Of a DNA stretch of 64,000 nt, positions 32,756 to 39,658 are shown piece by piece. A model generated the notes under the pieces. It was not told the DNA's origin, searched no databases, and worked only from the letters and a program-made list of their open reading frames with translations. Position numbers and translations under genes: made by a program. Each line of letters begins with the position of its first letter. The first letter of the stretch is position 1. Source of the stretch: DATLFA01 sp035525225 (GTDB lineage: Bacteria > Actinomycetota > Acidimicrobiia > Acidimicrobiales > WLNW01); assembly GCA_035525225.1 (NCBI GenBank), contig DATLFA010000012.1:21225-85224 (forward strand). Direction: 5' to 3'.

Positions 32756-33805
32756 TTAGATGCCGAGGCTCTGCGCGACGACGGGCCGGCGCAGTTTCCA
32801 GATGAAGCCGTCGTAGAAGACGTGCATCCCGCCGAGCGTGAAGATGACCGCCGCGTGGACCGCCAGGCTCGAGATCGACGCGAGCGCCCAGATGAGCAAG
32901 CCCATTGCCAAGGCGTAGCCGACGAAGAACTTCACCCGGCCATACGGCGCCGCGATGACCCGACCGATCGGCGAAGGTTGTGCGGTCACGGTTTCGGGCG
33001 TGTAGCGGGGACCGACGCTGCGCCCCACGATCACGAAGTATTCGACCGCGTGCGAGCCGACGTAGCCCATGAAGCCCGCGATCGGGTTGAGGAACATGGT
33101 GACGAACAGGGCGCCGGTCGACGCAACGTAGATCCATTTGGCGGGGTTGCCCGCGTGGCTGCGTTCGGCGCGGATCCAGCGCGCCAGCAGGACGAGGGAC
33201 GCGGTGGCCGCGATCGGCACCAAGATCAACGCCGGCGTGCGAAATCTGGTGAGGACGTCGATGCCCTCGCGGTTGTGATCGCGAAGGCCCGCGGCTTCGA
33301 TCCGGCCGGGCGTCGCGCGGTCGGCGGCGGTCCACAACAGCGCGAGTGCGAGCCACGAGAACAGCATGAGCTTTTCGACGCGACCGTGATCGTCGGCGAC
33401 CTTGCGCCCGTAGATGCGCGTGATGCCGTAGCGCTGCATCAAGGTGTGTTCGGCGTTCCAGAGGCCGGCAATGACGGCGAGGGTGGCAAAGCTGTAGTGA
33501 CGCAGTGCGAGCACCGCGATGATGAATATGAGGGGGCTGAGCGAGAAGATGCGCCGGGCCAGCGAGAACTGGGCCTGGTCGCCGTAGACCAGCGCCGCAG
33601 TGATGGGCTGATGGATGAACGACAACAAGAGGATCGCCTGGATCGTGGCGGGTAGATGTTGCCCGTCGACCAACACGCCGAGGAGCGCGAACGGCACCCA
33701 GAGGAAGGCCATGGCAGTATCGACCGAGGCCGAGTGGATCCAGCGTGCCCGGCCGAGCAGCCCGGCGGTTGCGCTGCTGGAGCCTGGCATCGTCGTCGCA
33801 GTCAC
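32756..33805 (-). CDS. Polytopic membrane protein of unknown function with conserved-looking His motifs
   Basis: I do not recognise a named family. The 349-residue protein has about eight to nine hydrophobic segments (roughly residues 30-50, 60-80, 85-110, 150-165, 195-215, 235-260, 295-315 and 315-335). Histidines sit at segment ends in four motifs: 'SFIHQPITAA', 'WNAEHTLMQRYG', 'GSHAVEYFVI' and 'GGMHVFYDGFIWKLRRP'. That pattern would suit a membrane-bound metal site like that of Brp/Blh carotenoid oxygenases or fatty-acid hydroxylases, but this is a guess. It lies 37 bases after the sugar-isomerase-like gene start region end and 22 bases before a SnoaL-like gene on the same strand. Confidence 0.75.
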   Translation of the reverse strand: MTATTMPGSSSATAGLLGRARWIHSASVDTAMAFLWVPFALLGVLVDGQHLPATIQAILLLSFIHQPITAALVYGDQAQFSLARRIFSLSPLIFIIAVLALRHYSFATLAVIAGLWNAEHTLMQRYGITRIYGRKVADDHGRVEKLMLFSWLALALLWTAADRATPGRIEAAGLRDHNREGIDVLTRFRTPALILVPIAATASLVLLARWIRAERSHAGNPAKWIYVASTGALFVTMFLNPIAGFMGYVGSHAVEYFVIVGRSVGPRYTPETVTAQPSPIGRVIAAPYGRVKFFVGYALAMGLLIWALASISSLAVHAAVIFTLGGMHVFYDGFIWKLRRPVVAQSLGI

Positions 33806-33841
33806 TGTCGCCTCCGTCGCCGGTGCAGGCTAGCCGGACTG

Positions 33842-34678
33842 TCAGAGGGCTCGGGCCAACACGGCGCGAGTCGCGTCGGCGAGATGCCGGGCGAAGCCTT
33901 CGACGCCGTGCCGCGCCAAGAGTTCGTCGTTGAACACCTCGAGGATGACGGGGGCGGTGCTGTTGCCGGCGGCGAGCACACCGAAGATGCCGGGAAAGTC
34001 GATGGCGCCGTCGCCGGGTACGAGCCGGTGATAGCGCGTCGCGTGCCCGAAGTCCTCGGGTCGCTCGGCGGGCGCGTCGTCGAGTTGCAGCGTGAAGATG
34101 CGCGGCACCGCGTCGACCAGCGTGTCGAGCCCGCACGTGCCGAAGTGAAAGGCCCACGTGTCCATGCAGATGCCGACGTTCGTGCGGCCGCTGAGTTCGA
34201 TCACGGCACACGCGGTGGCGATGTCGTCGACCGCGGAACGGGTCGCGAACTCTACGGTGACGCCCACGCCGTGCTCGGTCGCGCGGTCGCAGATACCCGC
34301 CAACACTTCGGCAGCGCCGTCGACGGTCACGTCGGCGCGACGCCCGGTCAACAAGGCGTTGACGAAGCGGGCGCCCATGCCCTGCGCCGCGGCAAACACC
34401 TGATCGGGCAAGGTTTCTTCGAAGTAGGGCCCGCCGGGATCGTCGGGACCGACCCACGCCACCAACGCGTCGGCGTCGTGTACGACGATGCCGTTGTCGT
34501 CGAGCAGCGCGCGCATGTCATGGTCGCTCCAACCATCGGCGCGCGATCGTTGATAGGTCGCGGGCGGCCAGAACGACAGCACGCGCAGGTCGGCCTTGAC
34601 CATCGCGTCGACGAGCTCGCGCAGCGGTGGTGAACCCAGCGTGGACGCGGTGATGCCGATCGGCGGTGCGTAGGGCAT
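33842..34678 (-). CDS. Sugar phosphate isomerase/epimerase-like TIM-barrel protein
   Basis: A 278-residue protein of the xylose-isomerase-like TIM-barrel family (AP endonuclease 2 fold). Metal-binding candidates are the Glu of 'GVTVEFATRS', the Asp of 'VGICMDTWAFHFG' with its His, and the Glu of 'PVILEVFNDE'. The family includes sugar epimerases, inosose dehydratases and hydroxypyruvate isomerases. The ATG at 34678 is seven bases after the SDR stop (34686), so the two are probably one operon. The substrate is unknown. Confidence 0.8.
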   Translation of the reverse strand: MPYAPPIGITASTLGSPPLRELVDAMVKADLRVLSFWPPATYQRSRADGWSDHDMRALLDDNGIVVHDADALVAWVGPDDPGGPYFEETLPDQVFAAAQGMGARFVNALLTGRRADVTVDGAAEVLAGICDRATEHGVGVTVEFATRSAVDDIATACAVIELSGRTNVGICMDTWAFHFGTCGLDTLVDAVPRIFTLQLDDAPAERPEDFGHATRYHRLVPGDGAIDFPGIFGVLAAGNSTAPVILEVFNDELLARHGVEGFARHLADATRAVLARAL

Positions 34679-34685
34679 GACAACC

Positions 34686-35429
34686 TCAATTCGTGTAGTA
34701 GCCGCCGTTGACCGGGAGCGTCTGGCCGGTGATGTATCCCGCCGCGTCGCTGGCGAGGAACGTGACCGTGGTGGCGACGTCTTCTTTGTGGCCCTGGCGG
34801 CGCATCGGCGTCATCTTCACAGCCGCCTCGCGCGGCGCGAAGTTGTCCATCATGCCGAGCGACACGCTGTTGACGGTGACCCCGTACTTGCCCACCTCGT
34901 GCGCGAGGTTGCGGCCGAACGCGACGGCGCCCGCCTTGGCTGCTCCGTAGATGCTCAGCCCTTGACCCATGCCGACTCGCCCGGCGTCGGAGGACACGGT
35001 GACGATGCGCCCCCACCCTCGGTCGCACATGCCGTCGATCACCGCCCGGGTCGTGTACAGCACCGCGTAGAGGTTGACGTCGAAGAGCTCTTGCCAGTCG
35101 GCCATGGGGATCTTGCGAAAGGGCGCCACGTTCACGCCGCCCGGCGGGATCCCCGCGTTGTTGACCATGATGTCGACCGGGCCGAACGCCCGCTCGGCGC
35201 CGGCGACGAGGGCGGTGACGGTCTCGAAATCGGTGATGTCGCCGACGGCGGCGTGGGCCCGCCCGCCCGCCGCGTTGATCTCCTCGGCGACTTCGGTGGC
35301 CAACTCGGCCCGCAGGTCGTTGACCGCGACAGCGGCGCCGCTCGCGGCGAGCGTCCGAGCGATCTCGGCACCGATGTAGCGGCCGGCGCCCGTCACGAAC
35401 GCGACCCGTCCCCCCAAGTCGATGTGCAC
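34686..35429 (-). CDS. Short-chain dehydrogenase/reductase
   Basis: A 247-residue SDR. 'GRVAFVTGAGRYIGAEIART' holds the cofactor loop (TGAGRYIG), Asp in 'AVNDLRAE' favours NAD, and the catalytic Ser is in 'VTVSSDAG' with 'YGAAKAG' as YxxxK. It ends in 'TLPVNGGYYTN'. The start is GTG at 35429, where homology begins; the open frame continues 67 codons upstream over the divergent oxygenase start and is not supported there. It heads a minus-strand run with the isomerase-like gene. Confidence 0.86.
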   Translation of the reverse strand: MHIDLGGRVAFVTGAGRYIGAEIARTLAASGAAVAVNDLRAELATEVAEEINAAGGRAHAAVGDITDFETVTALVAGAERAFGPVDIMVNNAGIPPGGVNVAPFRKIPMADWQELFDVNLYAVLYTTRAVIDGMCDRGWGRIVTVSSDAGRVGMGQGLSIYGAAKAGAVAFGRNLAHEVGKYGVTVNSVSLGMMDNFAPREAAVKMTPMRRQGHKEDVATTVTFLASDAAGYITGQTLPVNGGYYTN

Positions 35430-35472
35430 GGCACGGACGGTAGTCGCGGCGCTGTTGGCGTACCATGGCGCG

Positions 35473-36678
35473 ATGGTCATGACGCTGCCGATCGCCGTCG
35501 ACTTCGGGCGGTTCCACTCGCACGACGTCGCATCGTGGTTGGCCGACGGCAGAGGGCGTCCGGGTGCGGCGCACCTCGGCCCCGGGCGCAGTCTCACCAT
35601 CCGCCTTGTGGACGGGGGTGGTGCGTGCACCTACCGCAGCGACGGCCACGATCTCTCGATCAAAATCGACGCGGACGACGGTTACGTCATTGCCGAGATG
35701 GACCAATCCGCGTTCAGCGACTTCGCCAACGAGATGTGGTCGGTCTTCGGACTTCTCTACGCGAACCGCGTGCGCATCGTGCAGGGCACGTTCGAACAAT
35801 TCGCATCGTGGGAGCCCGCGTTGCAGGCGTTGTGGTTCGACCGCCCGATCTATTCGCAGGCAACGGTCGAATCGTTGGTCGATCGCGCCGGTCACCCGCT
35901 CGATCTCGCGCAATCGTTCGCGTTGACCGACGATCGCGACGCCATGGCGCACTTCTTGCGTACTACCGGGTACCTGGTCATACGCGGTGCGTTCGCGGCG
36001 AGCGAGGTCGACGAGCTCAACGCGCTGGTGGCTGCCGAAAAGGCGACGGCCCGATCGGGAGACAATCGATCGTGGTGGGCCACCGGCGCCGACGGTCGTG
36101 AGGTCTGCTGCCGGCTCACGTATCTCGGGTTGCGAGGTGATCGATTCGTTCGGCTGACCGACGACCCCCGGCTACGTGACCTCGTGGCGTTGACCGGCAT
36201 CGACATGATGCCGTGCACCGATCGGCTCGATGGCATGTCGGTCGTCATCAAGAACCCCGAGATCGTCAGCGGCCTCTCCGATCTGCCGTGGCATCGCGAT
36301 TGCGGCATCGGTGGACACTTCGTGTTGTGCCCGGGTCTCAACATCGGCATCCAACTCGACGCCGCCAACGCCGACAACGGCCAGCTGTGGTTCTTGGCGG
36401 GTTCACACCGTCACGCCACACAAGCACTGACCATGGATGACATCGCGGGATTGCCTGCAGTGGCCGTCGACGCGCAGCCGGGTGACGTCACCGTGCACTT
36501 CGGTCACGTGCTGCACGCCGCGCCGCCGCCGCGTTCGCCGACCGCGGGACGCAAGGCGCTCTACGTCGGGTGGCATATCGCCGAGGCGTTCGAGCTCATC
36601 GGTCCCGAGCAGGGCTACAACGACGTGCTGTTCATGCAGGACGGCGGTCGGGTGCTCTCTGTCGAAGAGATCAGCTGA
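35473..36678 (+). CDS. Phytanoyl-CoA dioxygenase (PhyH)-family protein
   Basis: A 401-residue protein. Residues 1-145 or so form an N-terminal domain with SCP2-like character ('YRSDGHDLSIKIDADDGYVIAEM' in part). The rest is a PhyH-type Fe(II)/2-oxoglutarate oxygenase, 'HFLRTTGYLVIRGAF' at its start. Iron ligands are visible as His and Asp in 'LPWHRDCGIG' and His in 'HFGHVLHAAPPP'; the 2-oxoglutarate Arg is probably in 'TAGRKALYVGWH'. Hydroxylation of a lipid or similar substrate is expected. ATG at 35473 or 35479 could start it. A two-domain arrangement of this kind suggests a bound lipid substrate. Confidence 0.83.
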   Translation: MVMTLPIAVDFGRFHSHDVASWLADGRGRPGAAHLGPGRSLTIRLVDGGGACTYRSDGHDLSIKIDADDGYVIAEMDQSAFSDFANEMWSVFGLLYANRVRIVQGTFEQFASWEPALQALWFDRPIYSQATVESLVDRAGHPLDLAQSFALTDDRDAMAHFLRTTGYLVIRGAFAASEVDELNALVAAEKATARSGDNRSWWATGADGREVCCRLTYLGLRGDRFVRLTDDPRLRDLVALTGIDMMPCTDRLDGMSVVIKNPEIVSGLSDLPWHRDCGIGGHFVLCPGLNIGIQLDAANADNGQLWFLAGSHRHATQALTMDDIAGLPAVAVDAQPGDVTVHFGHVLHAAPPPRSPTAGRKALYVGWHIAEAFELIGPEQGYNDVLFMQDGGRVLSVEEIS

Positions 36679-36686
36679 ACTCGCCG

Positions 36687-37109
36687 GTGGCGTCGCCTTT
36701 GGATCTCGTGTTCGCGGAGCGCGAGATCACCCGCGTGCTCTATCGCTATGCCCAGGGTGTCGATCGTCGCGTCTTCGACCAGATTGCGTCGTGCTATTGG
36801 ACCGACGGCAGTGACAACCGCGTCGAAGGGTCCATCGACGACTATGTCGCGTGGCTGCGCCAGGTGCTGCCCAACGTCGCGACGTCGACCCACCAGTACA
36901 CCAACATGCTCATCGACGTCGATCTCGAGTCGGACACCGCGAAGAGCGAGGCGTACTGCCTCAACGTCAGCGTGTTCGCGAATCCCGCGGCACAGGGCGC
37001 GGCGCGATTGACGACGGTGTTGCGCTATCTCGACGACTGGCATCGTCGCGACGGCGAATGGCGCATCTTTGGTCGCGTGGTGGTGCGTGACTGGGCGCAC
37101 GAGGACTGA
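36687..37109 (+). CDS. SnoaL/NTF2-like protein
   Basis: A 140-residue cone-fold protein with 'AEREITRVLYRYAQGVDRR' and 'ASCYWTDGSDNRVEG' near the start and 'YLDDWHRRDGEWRIFGRVVV' at the end. It is similar in plan to the protein at 47561-48070 ('MASCYWPDGYDDH'). The GTG at 36687 is nine bases after the oxygenase stop, so the two are probably translated together. Members of this group often accompany ring-modifying oxygenases; the function here is not known. Confidence 0.77.
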   Translation: MASPLDLVFAEREITRVLYRYAQGVDRRVFDQIASCYWTDGSDNRVEGSIDDYVAWLRQVLPNVATSTHQYTNMLIDVDLESDTAKSEAYCLNVSVFANPAAQGAARLTTVLRYLDDWHRRDGEWRIFGRVVVRDWAHED

Positions 37110-37148
37110 TTTCACGCCCCTGATTTCACGCCCCTGATTTCACGCCCC
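37107..37148. repeat. Three tandem copies of a 14-bp unit spanning two convergent stop codons
   Basis: TGATTTCACGCCCC is repeated exactly three times (37107-37120, 37121-37134, 37135-37148). The first TGA is the stop of the SnoaL-like gene, and the TCA of the third unit (37140-37142) is the reverse stop of the DUF985 gene. Extra copies would leave both stops intact, so the repeat can vary without changing either protein. Confidence 0.9.
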
Positions 37149-37562
37149 TGGCTGCCACCCGGGCTCGGCCATCACGAATCCGCTGAACTCGAAGCTCGGT
37201 GACACGGTGCAGCCCACGAGCGTGAACTCGCCCTGGGTTCGCGCCGACTGCCAGACATCGGCGTCGATGACGATCTGCGGACGCGCGCCGGTCGTGAGGT
37301 CGGGCCCGAGCACGGCCGTCTCGACGCGCACGCCGTCGCGCGACACCGCGAGCTCGAGCGGCGCGCCCGCGTAATAGTGCCAGATCTCCGTCGCGTCGAC
37401 GCGGTGCCAGTGCGATCCCCGGTCTGGTTGCAGCAGGTAGTAGATGGCGGTGCCGGATGCCCGCTCGCCGGTGACCGTGGGTGAACGCCAGGTCTCGCGA
37501 TAGAAGCCGCCCTCGGGATGCGGCTGCAGGCCGAGCAGCCGGATGCACTCGTCGGCCGTCAC
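37140..37562 (-). CDS. DUF985 cupin-superfamily protein
   Basis: A 140-residue cupin of the DUF985 family. 'LGLQPHPEGGFYRETWRS' at residues 10-27, 'AIYYLLQPDRGSHWHRVDAT', 'EIWHYYAGAPLEL' and 'LVGCTVSPSFEFSGFVMAEPG' are the family hallmarks; the His residues of 'HWHRVDATEIWH' would line the barrel. No activity is established for the family. The GTG at 37562 overlaps the TGA of the selenoprotein gene (GTGA), which makes it the third gene of the operon running from 39201. Confidence 0.86.
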   Translation of the reverse strand: MTADECIRLLGLQPHPEGGFYRETWRSPTVTGERASGTAIYYLLQPDRGSHWHRVDATEIWHYYAGAPLELAVSRDGVRVETAVLGPDLTTGARPQIVIDADVWQSARTQGEFTLVGCTVSPSFEFSGFVMAEPGWQPGA

Positions 37563-38104
37563 GCGTCGGTGCCGAAGAGCGCCGCGATCATTTCGTCGAT
37601 GACCGGTGCGATGCGCGCACGTATGGACTCCTCATCCTCGGTGAGATAGTCGTGCGGGATGACGACGAGCGGAAGCTCGACGCCTTGGCTGCGCGCAACC
37701 GCCTTGGCCGCATCGATGAATGGCTCGGTCACCACGGTGACCGACGGGATGCCCATGCGTTCCACATTTGCTGAGTCGAGCACACTGCCCGACGTACAGC
37801 TCCCTCATTTGGCGAGGCCGCTGACGACGCCGCGGCAATCGCGGAACTTCAACAGCATCGCCTCATCCGCGGGGCGCGAGAGCACCGGCTTGCAGTCTCG
37901 GAAGACCTCGAGGTCAGGGATGCGTTTGCGCATCTCGTCTTCGATGACCAACGAATACGCGTAGAAGTCGGGGCCCGCTTGTCGGTTGATCTCGTTGATG
38001 AGAAAACCGATGCGAGGGTTGCGCGGGATCGTGCCCGGTCGGCGCGCCCGCTCGACGCCAGCCCCGTGGACGACGCCCCGCGGGTCGACGAGTTGGTAGG
38101 TCAC
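37559..38104 (-). CDS. UGSC-type selenoprotein, read through an in-frame UGA
   Basis: The frame runs from a GTG at 38104, overlapping the upstream stop (GTGA), to a TGA at 37561-37559. It is interrupted only by TGA at 37807-37805. The bases after it read GGG AGC TGT, so codon 100 as selenocysteine gives Sec-Gly-Ser-Cys, the signature of the UGSC-containing (seleno)protein family found in marine metagenomes. Both sides are protein-like: 'RIGFLINEINRQAGPDFYAY' before, 'CTSGSVLDSANVERMGIPSV' after. The product is 181 residues with Sec. A Sec/Cys pair suggests redox chemistry; the reaction is unknown. Ordinary gene calling would end it at 99 residues. Selenocysteine genes are not in this window. 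Confidence 0.85.
37778..37802 (-). promoter_or_regulatory. Possible bacterial SECIS hairpin after the UGA
   Basis: Immediately 3' of the UGA on the minus strand, GAGC (37802-37799) can pair with GCTC (37781-37778), and TG with CA further in, leaving a loop containing CGGG about 16-20 bases from the UGA. Bacterial SelB recognises a short stem-loop with guanines in the apical loop at about this distance. The stem is short and was folded by eye, so this is tentative. Confidence 0.4.
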
Positions 38105-39201
38105 TTCGGATCCCTGATCTGGAATGCTCCGGCGATCTCGACTGGTCGGGTCTCGGCGAATCCGCCGAGGTGACCCCATCCGGGGCACACTGCCCACCAC
38201 GGGATGCTGTCGGCGCCGCACACGACCACGTGGATGTCCTCGGGGCGCTCGACGCACGGCACCAACGTGTCGTCGCGCGTCTGATCGACCCAGTCGGGCC
38301 ACCACGTGTAGTGGTGCTGGGGTTCGTTGTTCGGTCGCATCGGGCCGGCGGGCCGCAAGTCATCGATGCGCCGTCGAGCGATCTCGAACAAGCCTTGTTG
38401 GACATCCGCGCGCGACAGCCCGTTGGCCGCAAGCCCGCGCGCCTCGCTCGGGCTCACGCAGACCACGACGTCGCCCATCGTGTGCGTGTTGTTGTTACCT
38501 TTGGTCCGCATCACGTCGGCACACCATTCGAGTCGGTCGTGCGGTGCGTCGTTGGCGCCCCACATCGCGACGCTGTGTGGCGCTTCGGCCGCGACGACGG
38601 TGACCGCGCTGGGCGCGTCAACCCCCCGAGCCCGGTGCAACGGCTCCCACGGGGAGTTGGGCGACTCGGCGATACAGAAGGAGTAGCGACCGGGCTGACC
38701 GAACACTTCCTTGACCGGCTCGCCGGGGAGAGAGCCGCCGACGTTCCACAACACGAGCCGGATCGCTCGGCCGATCGCCGCGTTGGCCCGCGAACCGCCG
38801 CCGCTGAACACCGACTCGGCGTGCGCCATACCGAGCTGTCTGACCGCATCGCCCGAGACGATCACGAGTGGCCATGAGCCGTGCGTGGTCACCTGCACGC
38901 CGCGCAGGTTGAACCGGGGTGTCAGCATCGCCTCGAGTGCGCCGATGATCACGGGCATGTACTCGGGCCGGGCGCCGGCCATGGCCGCGTTGGCCGCGAT
39001 CACCTCGATCGTCGCGGTGCCGTCGCGTGGCGGGATGCGCCCCCCGACCTCGTTGGGCGCGCGCCCCGTGCCCGCGACGAGCGCGTCGACGGTGGCCCGC
39101 AATGGAGGATGCACCGGAAGCCCGTCGGTCAGGCCGAGCGCGTAGGAGAGCTCGGGCCAATCGGCCAGGTCGTCCAAATTCGGCAGAATGATGTCGGTCA
39201 T
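38101..39201 (-). CDS. Conserved-looking partner protein of the UGSC selenoprotein, unknown function
   Basis: A 366-residue soluble protein with no membrane segment; I cannot name its family with certainty. Notable segments are 'GTATIEVIAANAAMAGARPE', 'PRFNLRGVQVTTHGSWPLVI', 'ANAAIGRAIRLVLWNVGGSL', 'AESPNSPWEPLHRARG' and a Cys- and Trp-rich end 'SIPWWAVCPGWGHLGG'. Several Cys residues could meet the Sec/Cys site of the next protein. The ATG at 39201 is chosen by protein quality; the frame upstream overlaps the divergent SnoaL-like gene. Its TGA overlaps the selenoprotein GTG, so the two are made together and may form a complex. Confidence 0.75.
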   Translation of the reverse strand: MTDIILPNLDDLADWPELSYALGLTDGLPVHPPLRATVDALVAGTGRAPNEVGGRIPPRDGTATIEVIAANAAMAGARPEYMPVIIGALEAMLTPRFNLRGVQVTTHGSWPLVIVSGDAVRQLGMAHAESVFSGGGSRANAAIGRAIRLVLWNVGGSLPGEPVKEVFGQPGRYSFCIAESPNSPWEPLHRARGVDAPSAVTVVAAEAPHSVAMWGANDAPHDRLEWCADVMRTKGNNNTHTMGDVVVCVSPSEARGLAANGLSRADVQQGLFEIARRRIDDLRPAGPMRPNNEPQHHYTWWPDWVDQTRDDTLVPCVERPEDIHVVVCGADSIPWWAVCPGWGHLGGFAETRPVEIAGAFQIRDPK

Positions 39202-39256
39202 CGAGAAGATCTTGGCACGATACGCAATGATGAGGCGGCCACACTTGCGAGGGACC

Positions 39257-39649
39257 ATGGGATCGAAACGAGAGACCGTCGAGAGGTTCAGGGACGCGAT
39301 CGACGCGCGCGAATTCGACCGCGCGTTCGAGTGCACCGTCGCGGAGCCGGTGTGGCGGGTTTTCGCCAGCGAGTATCAAGGGCGGGCCGGCATCGAACGG
39401 GTGATGAGCTACGCCGATCAGCTCTATCAGGTCGACACCCTGCGCAAGGAGATCCAGTCGGTCACCGCCGATGACGAACGGGTGGTCGTGCGCAACATCA
39501 TGCGGGGCAGAACCAAGACGGGCCGCGACTACGAGAACTACTACGTGCTGGTCTACGAGTTCGAAGGCGACAAGATCGCGAAGATCTGGGAGTACCTCGA
39601 CAAGGACTACACGAACCGCATCTTCGACGACATCAAACTGGCGCGCTGA
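39257..39649 (+). CDS. SnoaL/NTF2-like protein
   Basis: A 130-residue SnoaL-like protein. 'KRETVERFRDAIDAREFDRA', 'YYVLVYEFEGDKIAKIWEYLDK' and the overall length fit the SnoaL polyketide-cyclase-like fold. The ATG at 39257 follows GCGAGGG. It diverges from the UGSC operon across a 55-base gap and is nine bases before the amidohydrolase gene downstream, with which it is probably cotranscribed. Enzymatic activity is uncertain. Confidence 0.8.
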   Translation: MGSKRETVERFRDAIDAREFDRAFECTVAEPVWRVFASEYQGRAGIERVMSYADQLYQVDTLRKEIQSVTADDERVVVRNIMRGRTKTGRDYENYYVLVYEFEGDKIAKIWEYLDKDYTNRIFDDIKLAR

Positions 39650-39658
39650 GGAGCGACT

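Noticed and set aside
32685..34457. A 590-codon minus-strand frame across the membrane protein and isomerase genes
   Set aside because: It is an off-frame, Arg/His-rich shadow; the in-frame genes have good motifs and ribosome sites.
37126..37548. An overlapping 140-codon frame opposite to the DUF985 reading
   Set aside because: It is the shifted frame of the DUF985 gene, Arg/Ala-rich and without DUF985 motifs.
37805..37807. The TGA in the UGSC gene read as a true stop or a pseudogene mutation
   Set aside because: The sequence after it stays in frame and protein-like to an exact GTGA overlap with the next gene, and it gives the UGSC motif at the exact place.
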